The notes below the pieces were generated by a model. That model was not told the origin of the DNA and searched no databases. It saw only the letters and a list, made by a program, of their open reading frames with translations. From assembly GCF_900129465.1 (NCBI RefSeq), contig NZ_FSRA01000001.1:558001-622000 (forward strand): a DNA stretch of 64,000 bases, in the 5' to 3' direction. The first letter of the stretch is position 1. Each line of letters starts with the position of its first letter. Source of the stretch: Chitinophaga niabensis. GTDB lineage: Bacteria; Bacteroidota; Bacteroidia; Chitinophagales; Chitinophagaceae. Of this stretch, positions 42,216 through 50,806 are shown piece after piece. The translations under genes and the position numbers were made by a program.

Positions 42216-43613
42216 AATGTTCATGTTCAGGAGATGCGCCAGTTTTTCCAGTTTATGATACATATGCCCTGTTCCTATTGCACAGTGATGCGCGGGGCCA
42301 TGGCTGTTCCAGCGGTTAATGAATTCCTTCGCGCCGCAGGAGAAACGGTAACGGCTATTGGTATTGCCTATTTCCAGGATAGGCCCTGCTACAGATTCCG
42401 CTTCTGCCACCAGGAAAAATAATTCATTACGATCGTTTTCCACGATAGAAAGTAAAGTAACAGGGCCGTGTTTAACAGACATCTCAACAGAAAGCCCGTT
42501 GCCTACCTTGCCATGATACACGCCTAAAGGTTTCACTTTGATCTTTCCTTCTGCGATCCTGATATGCGCAGGGCCATCATGCCCCAGCAGTACTACATCA
42601 TCATTATAATCTACGGCATAATATTCAGAGAAGGATCCGCCGCAGCCAAAGCTGTCCATGATCTTCATGGCCTGGGCATTCTTTATCTCATACTCACCTG
42701 CAACAGGAATACCTTTGGAAGTTAAGAGGGAATTACCCACAATAATAGTGGCAATGGTCTCTTTGTTTTCAGGGATACCTGTGCCTTTATAGTAGTAGGC
42801 CATTGAACCCAGTTTATACCGGGTGGTTAATACATCCAGCGCCACGCTGGTAACGGCTGCTTTCCTGATCTCTTCCGTGTCGCAGTTGGGTTGTATATCA
42901 AATTCCCGGTAGAATTCCTTTATCCTTTCTTCTGCCTGTTTATGGGTCACTTCTCTGCGGAGAGCAGAGAGTTCATCTACTTCCAGCAGTTCCATATGCC
43001 CGCCGAAATATTTGTACTGGAGGGTGAGATCACTGTAGATATCCATCATGCCGCTGTAATAATGGCCCATGCAGCCAAGGCGGTTGTAGTTCATGGTATG
43101 TGCTACTTTTGCGGCTTCCACCCAGTCTCCGATCTCTTCCCAGCACGCATCGTTTTGCAGTACGCCGGTGACCTGGTGAAAACGTACACCTGTTCTTTTG
43201 AATACATTGGCGAGTTCCGGAACGGGGCAGGCAGAGCAATAGGCCAGCCATTCACCGGTCATCTGCGTGGTGTCGTTCATTTTATTGAATGCATCATAAT
43301 TGATGGCATTACCGGGAGAGAGATTTAAAAGTACTACCGGCGCGCGGTGGTTCCTGAGCACCGTCATCACAGTGGAAGAGAGGGCATAGGTGGACACGTA
43401 AATGAAGATGAGGTCAACATCTCCCGTGCGTAACCTGGTGCCGGCTTCAAAGGCTTTATCTGTGTTATCTACAAGGCCGAGGTTCAATACACGTGGATGG
43501 GTTTTCTCCAGTCTTTGCTGGATATAGAGCAGGTTATTGGTCAGGCGTTCCTGTAATCCGCTGAACTGGTTCCAGTATTCTTCCAGCCCTATGCCAAACA
43601 GTCCTATGTTCAT
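42201..43613 (-). CDS. L-fucose/L-arabinose isomerase-family protein
   Basis: 470 residues from MNIGLFGIGLEEYW (an ATG three codons earlier is possible). Fold of the fucose/arabinose isomerase family: N-terminal Rossmann-like part (VLNLGLVDNTDKAFEAGTRLRTGDVDLIFIYVSTYALSSTVMTVLRNHRAPVVLLNL), middle part (GCMGHYYSGMMDIYSDLTLQYKYFGGHMELLEVDEL) and C-terminal barrel (EIKNAQAMKIMDSFGCGGSFSEYYAVDYNDDVVLLGHDGPAHI; HGPAHHCAIGTGHMYHKLEKLAHLLN). The His residues and Asp/Glu in these motifs would bind the metal. Probably isomerises the sugar released by the rhamnosidases; true substrate unknown. Confidence 0.82.
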   Translation of the reverse strand: MNIGLFGIGLEEYWNQFSGLQERLTNNLLYIQQRLEKTHPRVLNLGLVDNTDKAFEAGTRLRTGDVDLIFIYVSTYALSSTVMTVLRNHRAPVVLLNLSPGNAINYDAFNKMNDTTQMTGEWLAYCSACPVPELANVFKRTGVRFHQVTGVLQNDACWEEIGDWVEAAKVAHTMNYNRLGCMGHYYSGMMDIYSDLTLQYKYFGGHMELLEVDELSALRREVTHKQAEERIKEFYREFDIQPNCDTEEIRKAAVTSVALDVLTTRYKLGSMAYYYKGTGIPENKETIATIIVGNSLLTSKGIPVAGEYEIKNAQAMKIMDSFGCGGSFSEYYAVDYNDDVVLLGHDGPAHIRIAEGKIKVKPLGVYHGKVGNGLSVEMSVKHGPVTLLSIVENDRNELFFLVAEAESVAGPILEIGNTNSRYRFSCGAKEFINRWNSHGPAHHCAIGTGHMYHKLEKLAHLLNMNIVKVC

Positions 43614-43681
43614 ACTATACATTTTTTCAAATGTAGCGTGAATTCCATATTCTATTTGGCAGGAAAGATGTGTTTTTTGAT

Positions 43682-43712
43682 AAAAAAAGGCTGGCTAAAT
43701 TAGCCAGCCCAT
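43682..43712 (-). terminator. terminator of the TonB receptor gene
   Basis: Minus-strand GGCTGGCT/AGCCAGCC stem with a five-base loop and a T7 run, just after the receptor's stop. Confidence 0.85.
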
Positions 43713-43718
43713 TTGATC

Positions 43719-46334
43719 TTAGAAGCCTCCGCCGGTATCCATTTGCATACCATCGGCGCTGGACTTATTATTCTTTCGTTTGAATAAAGTAGCGTCAAAC
43801 TTCCCGAAGCGGTAACTGAAGTTCAGTTTCAGGATGCGTGATTCCCGTTTACGGATAAAGTTCTGAGAGAAGTAAGGCGATTCCTGGTCCATCTCAAACT
43901 GGCGGGTATTGAATACATCGCTCAGGCTGAGGGTAAGGCTTGCTGCTTTGTTCTTCAGGAAGTCTTTCCGTACTGCAAGGTCTACCGCACTTAATCCTTT
44001 GATCATACCCTGTGCAGAAGTGGGGATCATCATGAAGCCGCCACCGCCGCCTCCGCCACCACGACCGCCGCCTCCGCCGCCTGAAGGAACAGTAATGGTA
44101 GGTGCCTGGTAGTTGGCCGTTACCTGGAAGGTAAAGTTAGCCGGTAACTTGGTTTCAGAGTTGATCTTTGCGAGCCAGCTGAACCCGCGGTTAGTATAAT
44201 TTTCTTTCGCGTTCTTCACCTGCAGCTCTGTTTGATAGAGGTTCACATTGGTGGTGATGGACCAGCCGGTGATGATCTCATTCTTCATAGTCAGCTCTGC
44301 ACCGTAAGAGAAGTTCTTGTTCGCATTCACGAAGGTGGTCAGCAAAGTATCATTGCCCGGTGTAATGGGTTCGTTGATGGTGCTGATCAGGTTGTTGGTA
44401 TTGCGATAGTATAATGAACCCAGGAAGTTGTGCTTCTTCCATGTTTTCATATAAGAGAATTCAAGACTGTTCGTATACTCCGGTTTCAGATCAGGATTAC
44501 CTTCCCGGTGGTTCAGCGGATCTGTGAAATCGCGGTAAGGTATTAACTGGAAGAAGTTTGGACGGTTCACGCGGCGGGAATAGTTCAGCTGTACTTCCTG
44601 TTCCTTTTTCAGTTTGTACGATAAGTATACGCTGGGGAACAGGCCCGGCACTGGTTTGGTAGGTTTATACTTCAGTGATTTACTGGGTATTTCTCCTGCA
44701 TATACATATTGCTCTGCACGTAAACCTACCTGGTAGCCAAAGTTCTGAATGGTGTTTGAATAGTTCGCATAAGCAGCATAGATCTGCTCATCGTATTTAT
44801 AATCGTTGGAAATACTGTCTATCCTTACCGGGTTGCCATTGGTGGCATCGAACACATCGTACACGCTGCTGTAGTAACGCATGGTTCCCTTGATACCGGT
44901 TTCAAATTTGCCGGTTTTGCCAACAGGGTCTACGTAATCTGCCTGGAAGGAATAGAAATTAGTTTTGCCATCGCTGTTGTTGCTTTGTGCAAAACGATTA
45001 CCAACGGGGTCGCCACTCAGGTTGAGTGGTTGTGTGATGAATCCGCCGCTGCGGTTATTGTTGCTGAGGTTCAGGGACACATCTGCAGTGAGTTCCCTGT
45101 TAGGTTCTGCAAAGAGGTGTTTGAAACCCAGTGTGGTTGTGTAGTTGTTGAAACCGAACTTACTGTCCGTATAACGGTTGTTGCGGTTGGTGATGGCTTT
45201 GTTTGCATCACTGTATACACTGGCCAGTGTTTCCCTGTTCTTGAAACTACCACCTACGATGTTTTGGGACAGGGAGAGGGTGTTGCGGTTATCCAGGAAA
45301 TAATCCAGGCCAAAGCGGCCGAACTGGAATTGCCCGCCCTGGCGGCTGTCGCTGTTCTGGTTAATGTAATTCTGATCCGGGGAACCGGCCACAGCAAAAT
45401 TGGTACGGTCTGTGGTTCCGTTGCCCCAGTTCCTGTTAGCGTTAAAGTTGTAATTGGCAGACACGTTCCATTTACCCTGGCGCACGTTCACGTTACCACC
45501 CAGGTTGTATTTGTCGTTGTTGCCAATTCCGGCCATCACCATACCGTTATAGCCGGCTTTCTTGTTCTTTTTCAGTACAATGTTAATGATGCCGCTCATG
45601 CCCTCGGCATCGTATTTGGCGGAAGGATTGGTAATAAGTTCTACGCTTTCGATAGCATCTGCAGGGATCTGGTCAATGGAGAGCGTGCTGGGCTTTCCAT
45701 CCACAAAGATATTAGGGGAGGAGTTGCGCACTTTCACGTTACCATCAATGTCCACATTCACGGAAGGCACACTTTTCAGCACATCTGCGGCAGTACCGCC
45801 TACGCTGGTAAGGTTACGGTCCACATTGAACACCTTTTTATCAATGCTCATCTGGAAAGCGCTGCGCTGGCCGGTAACATTCACTTCCTCCAACGATTTG
45901 GCATTGGCTTCCAGTTTGATATTACCCAGGTCCTGGGACATGGTTTGCGGCGTAACGGTTACCCTTTTGAATATGGTTTTATAACCCATAAAGTTGATGC
46001 GGACCAGGAAAGCGCCGAAGGGCAGATTTTCCAGGTTAAAATCACCGTTTCCTTTACTGAGCATACCTGTTACCACACTGGAATCTTTTGCACGAAGGAG
46101 TGCAACGGATGCGTATTCAACAGCTTGTTTGGTCTGAGCGTCTACAAGTTTGCCATAGATCTGGCCTATCTGCGGCATTGCTCCACCTCCCGGGCCTCCG
46201 GGACCACCTGCACCACCCGGGCGTTGGCCCGCTCCTGTACCTGCACCTGGTCTTCCGCTATTTTGTGGGGCCTGGGCAGCCACGTTCAATTGCATTACCA
46301 TCAATGCAATGAACACTGCGTATAATTTTTTCAT
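43719..46334 (-). CDS. TonB-dependent receptor with carboxypeptidase-D-like domain and glycine-rich tracts
   Basis: 871 residues. Signal peptide (MKKLYAVFIALMVMQLNVAAQ), a Gly/Pro-rich spacer (about residues 21-60), a CarboxypepD_reg-like domain (GKLVDAQTKQAVEYASVALLRAKDSSVVTGMLSKGNGDFNLENLPFGAFLVRINFMGYKT), plug (SVGGTAADVLKSVPSVNVDIDGNVKVRNSSPNIFVDGKPSTLSIDQIPADAIESVELITNPSAKYDAEGMSGIINIVLKK) and a barrel of the outer-membrane-beta-barrel family type. Near residue 755 lies a loop of almost pure glycine (SGGGGGGRGGGGGGGG). No SusD follows, so not a SusC. Transport ligand unknown. Confidence 0.9.
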   Translation of the reverse strand: MKKLYAVFIALMVMQLNVAAQAPQNSGRPGAGTGAGQRPGGAGGPGGPGGGAMPQIGQIYGKLVDAQTKQAVEYASVALLRAKDSSVVTGMLSKGNGDFNLENLPFGAFLVRINFMGYKTIFKRVTVTPQTMSQDLGNIKLEANAKSLEEVNVTGQRSAFQMSIDKKVFNVDRNLTSVGGTAADVLKSVPSVNVDIDGNVKVRNSSPNIFVDGKPSTLSIDQIPADAIESVELITNPSAKYDAEGMSGIINIVLKKNKKAGYNGMVMAGIGNNDKYNLGGNVNVRQGKWNVSANYNFNANRNWGNGTTDRTNFAVAGSPDQNYINQNSDSRQGGQFQFGRFGLDYFLDNRNTLSLSQNIVGGSFKNRETLASVYSDANKAITNRNNRYTDSKFGFNNYTTTLGFKHLFAEPNRELTADVSLNLSNNNRSGGFITQPLNLSGDPVGNRFAQSNNSDGKTNFYSFQADYVDPVGKTGKFETGIKGTMRYYSSVYDVFDATNGNPVRIDSISNDYKYDEQIYAAYANYSNTIQNFGYQVGLRAEQYVYAGEIPSKSLKYKPTKPVPGLFPSVYLSYKLKKEQEVQLNYSRRVNRPNFFQLIPYRDFTDPLNHREGNPDLKPEYTNSLEFSYMKTWKKHNFLGSLYYRNTNNLISTINEPITPGNDTLLTTFVNANKNFSYGAELTMKNEIITGWSITTNVNLYQTELQVKNAKENYTNRGFSWLAKINSETKLPANFTFQVTANYQAPTITVPSGGGGGGRGGGGGGGGFMMIPTSAQGMIKGLSAVDLAVRKDFLKNKAASLTLSLSDVFNTRQFEMDQESPYFSQNFIRKRESRILKLNFSYRFGKFDATLFKRKNNKSSADGMQMDTGGGF

Positions 46335-46407
46335 CTTGATTTTTTCTTTTGACTCGAGATTTAGACGTTGTTTTTTGATCTGACCTTCACACAGGTATTT
46401 GCAGCAA

Positions 46408-46415
46408 CAAAAATA
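46408..46415 (-). promoter_or_regulatory. -7 box TATTTTTG of the TonB receptor gene
   Basis: Matches TAnnTTTG on the minus strand about 75 bases upstream of the start codon. The region 19-22 bases further upstream has only a weak TCTG as -33 element. Confidence 0.4.
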
Positions 46416-46580
46416 GATGCAAAACGGGTCACCTTACAGACATATTGATAAAGGGAGTTAAATCAACCACGAAATGCAGTTAATCAGGGGTAAAAGGTAT
46501 TAACAGTAGTTAACACTCAGATCAATCATTTGCTAAATAAAAATGGCCTCTATTTACATAGAGACCATTCTATTAAGATG

Positions 46581-46655
46581 GGTGATTGAGGGGTCTCGAA
46601 CCCCCGACCCTCAGAACCACAATCTGATGCTCTAACCAACTGAGCTACAACCACC
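46581..46655 (-). tRNA. tRNA-His (anticodon GTG)
   Basis: Cloverleaf with acceptor GTGGTTG/CAATCAC, the extra G at -1 pairing with C73 as expected for tRNA-His, D-stem GCTC/GAGC, anticodon stem TCAGA/TCTGA with loop TTGTGGT (anticodon GTG) and T-arm GGGGG-TTCGAGA-CCCCT. CCA is not encoded. Confidence 0.97.
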
Positions 46656-46674
46656 ATGTGTGTTTTGCGGATTG

Positions 46675-46707
46675 CAAAGGTAAGGGAAATCGGTTTCAAA
46701 TTCCAAA
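46675..46707 (-). promoter_or_regulatory. promoter of tRNA-His
   Basis: Minus-strand TTTG (46704-46707), 21 bases, then TACCTTTG (46675-46682): an exact match to the Bacteroidota primary-sigma consensus TTTG-N19-21-TAnnTTTG. The tRNA begins 19 bases downstream. Confidence 0.75.
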
Positions 46708-46847
46708 TGTGTAACCAAAAATCTTTTTCATTTATAAATGTTTTTTTTGGCGAGGGTAAGTTGCTGAGGCTAAGATACCTAACATATGATGGTTGGAAAT
46801 CTGTTAGAGAGGGGTGGTTATGCACATGATTTCCACAAAAAATGAGT

Positions 46848-46855
46848 TATCTTTG
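46848..46855 (+). promoter_or_regulatory. -7 box TATCTTTG upstream of the 403-residue gene
   Basis: Exact TAnnTTTG, 108 bases before the start codon. No TTTG at -33 spacing, so it may need an activator or be weak. Confidence 0.5.
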
Positions 46856-46881
46856 CCTCTCGCAATTCACCCGAAACTTAC

Positions 46882-46912
46882 TAGCCCAGCATGCGAAGTG
46901 CTGGGCTATTTT
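46882..46912 (+). promoter_or_regulatory. terminator-like hairpin in the leader of the 403-residue gene
   Basis: Perfect ten-base stem TAGCCCAGCA/TGCTGGGCTA with a seven-base loop, followed by TTTTGTG. It sits between the candidate promoter and the start codon, a position fitting attenuation, though the T run is short. Confidence 0.5.
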
Positions 46913-46963
46913 GTGTCTATGAATGAACGAAACATTATATAGTAGATTGATATTCAACTTAAT

Positions 46964-48175
46964 ATGCGTATGGATCAGCTGAAATTAAAATTGCAGGAGT
47001 ATTACCAGCATTATCAGAAGCAAGAGAAAAAGCCCAGAAAAACGGCTAAAGGGGGAGATGTGGACACGGTGCAGGTCCTGGAAACAGATATCCTCACCCA
47101 GTTCGGTTTGCCTGTATCAAAACGGTTCGTACAAATACTGCACGATTTCGTAAATCACAGTGTGGTAAATGATCAACTGTTAGATTACGTGAGCAAGAAA
47201 TTGCGTACCGCAGCCCGTAAGTATTTATTAGCACCCGTTATGACAGATCTCGAACTATTAACACAAGGCCGCGATCAGAAAAGGAGTCCGTTTGACGTAC
47301 TGCCGGAGCTGGGGTATCCCTCTCACGAGTATGCCGTATTCCTGATAGGGGAGTTGCTGTACCGCAGAAATGTATCCGCACAGGAAGTGATGGACGAACT
47401 GAAACGCGTGCAGAAGCATAACAGTTGGGACGATCTGCTGGTGTTAAGCAAGATCAACAACTATTCCACGCACGAGCTGTATACGAAACTAAAGAAGTAC
47501 CAGCTCAGCTTTGTGGATGATTTTGTAACGCATCTGCGCCGCCAGGAAGTGGCTAAACCACAGAACAGACGCCTGACGCCTGCAGAAGAAGGGTACAAAC
47601 CCAATTACAAGACCATCTCCAAAGTACAGGTGGAAGACATTGTGTTCGACGATAAAACCATGCCTACCCTGTTTGGTAAGATCAAGAGCGGTACCCGTTA
47701 TACCCGCATTACTATCGGGCTGGAATTCACTGAACTGAACCAGTTGCTGATGAGCAGCGGAGAGTTAGGTGTAGAGATCAGCAGCGCCATCAAAAAACGC
47801 ATGGCTAACCCGGCGGCTGAGAAACCAATGGTGATCGATATCAAAGCGGAATTCGGCGAACCCCTGAAACTGGATAACTGCTACCTGGAAGTATACAAAC
47901 CGCAGCACAAGGAAGATGGTAAGTGGACGGAGGATAAAGATGCTTTCTACTTTGTAGACAGGATCCTGTCCAAAAAGGAATTTGATAAAAAGTCGAAAGA
48001 AGCAGAAGTGAAGAACAAGATCGAAGAATGCCTGGAACTGATCGGTGGTTCTTATGTATACTATCAACGTTTACGCCGCTTAGGTATTACAGAAGAAGAG
48101 GCGCAGGTGAGAGCGGGGTTGCAGGACGAATTATTGTTTAAGCTGAGTTTCTATCTGAATAAACTGAAAGATTAA
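46964..48175 (+). CDS. protein of unknown function, 403 residues
   Basis: Soluble, charged protein starting MRMDQLKLKLQEYYQHYQKQEKKPRK (MDQ two codons on is an alternative start). Helical and Lys/Glu-rich. The middle region has DILTQFGLPVSKRFVQILHDFVNHSVVN, PVMTDLELLTQGRDQKRSPFDVLPELGYPSHEYAVFLIGELLYRRNVSAQEVMDELK and HNSWDDLLVLSKINNYSTHELYTKLKKYQLSFVDDFVTHLRRQE. The C-terminal half includes KVQVEDIVFDDKTMPTLFGKIKSGTRYTRITIGLEFTELNQLL and LIGGSYVYYQRLRRLGITEEEAQVRAGLQDELLFKLSFYL. No domain is recognised and no catalytic motif seen. Single gene ended by a strong terminator. Confidence 0.75.
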   Translation: MRMDQLKLKLQEYYQHYQKQEKKPRKTAKGGDVDTVQVLETDILTQFGLPVSKRFVQILHDFVNHSVVNDQLLDYVSKKLRTAARKYLLAPVMTDLELLTQGRDQKRSPFDVLPELGYPSHEYAVFLIGELLYRRNVSAQEVMDELKRVQKHNSWDDLLVLSKINNYSTHELYTKLKKYQLSFVDDFVTHLRRQEVAKPQNRRLTPAEEGYKPNYKTISKVQVEDIVFDDKTMPTLFGKIKSGTRYTRITIGLEFTELNQLLMSSGELGVEISSAIKKRMANPAAEKPMVIDIKAEFGEPLKLDNCYLEVYKPQHKEDGKWTEDKDAFYFVDRILSKKEFDKKSKEAEVKNKIEECLELIGGSYVYYQRLRRLGITEEEAQVRAGLQDELLFKLSFYLNKLKD

Positions 48176-48211
48176 AAAAAAAGCCCCGTTGCAAAACGGG
48201 GCTTTTTTTAT
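48174..48211. terminator. bidirectional terminator
   Basis: AAAAAGCCCCGTT/AACGGGGCTTTTT stem with loop GCAA, overlapping the end of the 403-residue gene and preceding the stop of the convergent MG2/plug gene; T runs on both strands. Confidence 0.9.
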
Positions 48212-48218
48212 TTAAAAC

Positions 48219-50648
48219 TTAAAAGTCTTTCACTACTCTGCCCACTCTTCCGTACTGGTCCATCGCTTCTACCACCACATGGAAATTCTTGGTGAAATCA
48301 TTGTTGTAGAAGATGATCCTGGCAGTATGATTAGTTGTATCATATGGCAGGCCGGCATTCCAATACAATGTGAGGCGTTTATCTGCCAGCTGATGTACTG
48401 CTTTTTTCACGGAGTAATCAGGGCTATAGAATTCTTTAATGATCTTGTAGCCGCCTTTCTTCACCAGCTCCAGTCCTTTCGCATTAGGGTCCGGTCTGCT
48501 GTCTCCTCCTCTGCGCGTCCAGATGGCAATAGCACCATTGCCGCCGCCGAAGCCACCCATGAACGGAGGGCGGAACACTTTAATGAGTGCTACGTCTGAC
48601 ATGGGGATATTGGCTACTGTATTAATGTCTACCGGCATCTGGTCCAGGAACACGCCGGGAGCACCGCCCCGCCAGGAGAGAGAAGGATTATTCATGTCTC
48701 CGCCGATCTGTAAGCCCGGTACCCTTGCCTGCAGGTATTGGAATACGTTAAAGGAAGTAGGATTTTCGTTCGTGAGATCGAAGGTATAACCATCGCCGCC
48801 GGCGAACATACCGCTGGCATAACGTTTCTCTGTTGTTTCTTCCGGTGTGGGTTTCTTTGCGTTGATGTTCACTTCCTTCAGGAAGATGGTGCGGTTGGTC
48901 ATGCTCCTGATCACACTATTACCTTCCAGTACGGTAGCCAGGTAGTTCTTCAATACCTTGTTATCCATTGGTGGTGGGGGTAACAAAGGGATTGGTGTTT
49001 TTACCGGCGCAAAGTTGTCGAAGAAGTGGCGGTCAAACTGCACATCTACATCCTTCCATTTTTTATTCGTCATATTGCCCTGGAAATAGATCTGGGCAGT
49101 ATCCCTGTACATTAAATTACTGAGGGCGAACTGGCCTTTGCTGTTCACAGGCGCGGAAGCAAATGCGGAAGAACTGTCCACCGGAATTTTGATAAGGAAG
49201 TTCACGCTGCCATCTGTTACAGGCGCTCTGCCGGAGGTGTAAGCAGTACCGGTGATATTGATACCCTGTTCATAAGGATAAGTGATCTTCGGGAACTTGT
49301 CCTGCAGGATCTGCTGCCAGTTATAACGTCTCCATCCGTTGGTGAGCATCACAAGGTCCAGTGTTTGCATGGTGCTGTCGTTCTGAAAATACCAGTAGGG
49401 ATTGTGTACATATCCATGGATATCAGAAGTCAGGAAGGTATGTGTAACGATGTTATTGGCATTTTCATCCCTTGCCACCTGGTCTGCATCCGTAACAGCT
49501 ACGCTCAGGTGACCACGCATGGAATCAGGGATCTGCAGCACCAGTTCTGTACGCTGGCGGGGACCTTTATTTAATTCCTGCGGATCAAGGAAGAATTCCA
49601 GCAGGTCCTGTTTCTGATTTACATACACGAGGCGTTCCGAAAGCGGGCGGCCCTGGTTATCGAATATGGTGAGTTGTAAAATGCCGGGAGGCAGGTTGTT
49701 GGTGGGGATAAGCCCGCTCACTTTTCCTTCGTCTATATTCAGCTCTGCTTTATAGATCAGTTGGTTCTGCATGGTAGCTACCAGTAAAAGGTTGTTCGCG
49801 GTGCTGTCTATTCCATTGAAACCGGTGAGGTAGAAGATGCGGGAACCACGGTTATATACTTTGAGTGCAATACCGGATGTTTTGGCTACCGGCAGCGGGA
49901 ATGTTTTCTGTTGCCCGCTGGCAGACTGTACCACGGCTTTATAGGTTTTGCCGGCTTCCGGTTTCAGTTCAAAAGTGCCCATCCCGTCGTGCACGGTAGT
50001 GATCACGGCCACCTGTTTATCATTAGCATCCCTTACGGCACCGGCTACTTTAATAGGATAACCGTTCTGATCAATGGCTTTGAATGCCACCACGCTGCTT
50101 ACCTCATTCACGAGGTCTCCGCCTTCCGGGAAGAATTGTACGGCATAATCTTTACTGGCAGTTTCCTCGCCTGATTTACCCGTTTTAGGATCAAATACCT
50201 GGATGTTCTTATAGAAAAGGAAAGTAGAATCAAAGTTCAGCATCCATGCGGTGTAGGCCCTTACCTGGTAGAGGCCTGGTTTCATGTTCTCCGGTAAAGT
50301 GAATTCTCCCGAGGCTGCGCCATCATATACAAGCACCAGTTCTTTCTGCACAATAGCGCCTTTCTGGTCACGCAGTTCCGCATAAAGGTTGCGGGCGCCG
50401 GTGGCAGGAAGATCGTTAAGGGTAACGAATCCGGAGAACCATACGGTTTCGCCGGAAGCATAGTAGTCTTTATCTAACTGCAGGTAAACTTTCTCTTGCG
50501 GATAATTGCCTGTGAAGTTGGCTAAAGCCCTTTGAATCCTTGTGGCCCAGTCGTCTGGTGGTGTAAAGCCGAACGCGCCCCAGATTCCTGTAGCTAATAC
50601 ACAGGACATCAATAGGTAACGAAGTTTGTGCAGGGATTTGCGTTGCAT
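48219..50648 (-). CDS. exported MG2-domain / TonB-plug-like surface protein
   Basis: 809 residues, with signal MQRKSLHKLRYLLMSCVLATGIWGAFG. After it comes an alpha-2-macroglobulin MG2-like domain (YPQEKVYLQLDKDYYASGETVWFSGFVTLNDLPATGARNLYAELRDQKGAIVQKELVL ... PGLYQVRAYTAWMLNFD), more beta-sandwich modules, then a TonB-plug-like segment near the C-terminus (NVFQYLQARVPGLQIGG ... WRGGAPGVFLDQMPVDINTVANIPMSDVALIKVFRPP). No barrel is present. Such proteins are common in Bacteroidota and are thought to act in the periplasm or at the outer membrane with TonB systems; function unproven. Confidence 0.85.
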   Translation of the reverse strand: MQRKSLHKLRYLLMSCVLATGIWGAFGFTPPDDWATRIQRALANFTGNYPQEKVYLQLDKDYYASGETVWFSGFVTLNDLPATGARNLYAELRDQKGAIVQKELVLVYDGAASGEFTLPENMKPGLYQVRAYTAWMLNFDSTFLFYKNIQVFDPKTGKSGEETASKDYAVQFFPEGGDLVNEVSSVVAFKAIDQNGYPIKVAGAVRDANDKQVAVITTVHDGMGTFELKPEAGKTYKAVVQSASGQQKTFPLPVAKTSGIALKVYNRGSRIFYLTGFNGIDSTANNLLLVATMQNQLIYKAELNIDEGKVSGLIPTNNLPPGILQLTIFDNQGRPLSERLVYVNQKQDLLEFFLDPQELNKGPRQRTELVLQIPDSMRGHLSVAVTDADQVARDENANNIVTHTFLTSDIHGYVHNPYWYFQNDSTMQTLDLVMLTNGWRRYNWQQILQDKFPKITYPYEQGINITGTAYTSGRAPVTDGSVNFLIKIPVDSSSAFASAPVNSKGQFALSNLMYRDTAQIYFQGNMTNKKWKDVDVQFDRHFFDNFAPVKTPIPLLPPPPMDNKVLKNYLATVLEGNSVIRSMTNRTIFLKEVNINAKKPTPEETTEKRYASGMFAGGDGYTFDLTNENPTSFNVFQYLQARVPGLQIGGDMNNPSLSWRGGAPGVFLDQMPVDINTVANIPMSDVALIKVFRPPFMGGFGGGNGAIAIWTRRGGDSRPDPNAKGLELVKKGGYKIIKEFYSPDYSVKKAVHQLADKRLTLYWNAGLPYDTTNHTARIIFYNNDFTKNFHVVVEAMDQYGRVGRVVKDF

Positions 50649-50806
50649 GGATCAGAATGTATTTAAACCAACAAGATAATGAATTACGAATAATTAGTAG
50701 ATAGTGCCTGTGAGATTTTAACATTTCATATTTGAGCCATAAATCCGAAATTCGCCGCGGAATGCCGGTATGGCACCTTCTGTAACGAATAAAAAATGGT
50801 AAAAGT

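Noticed and set aside
44985-46325. 446-codon plus-strand frame opposite the TonB receptor gene
   Set aside because: Entirely antisense to a well-recognised receptor, with no recognisable domain.
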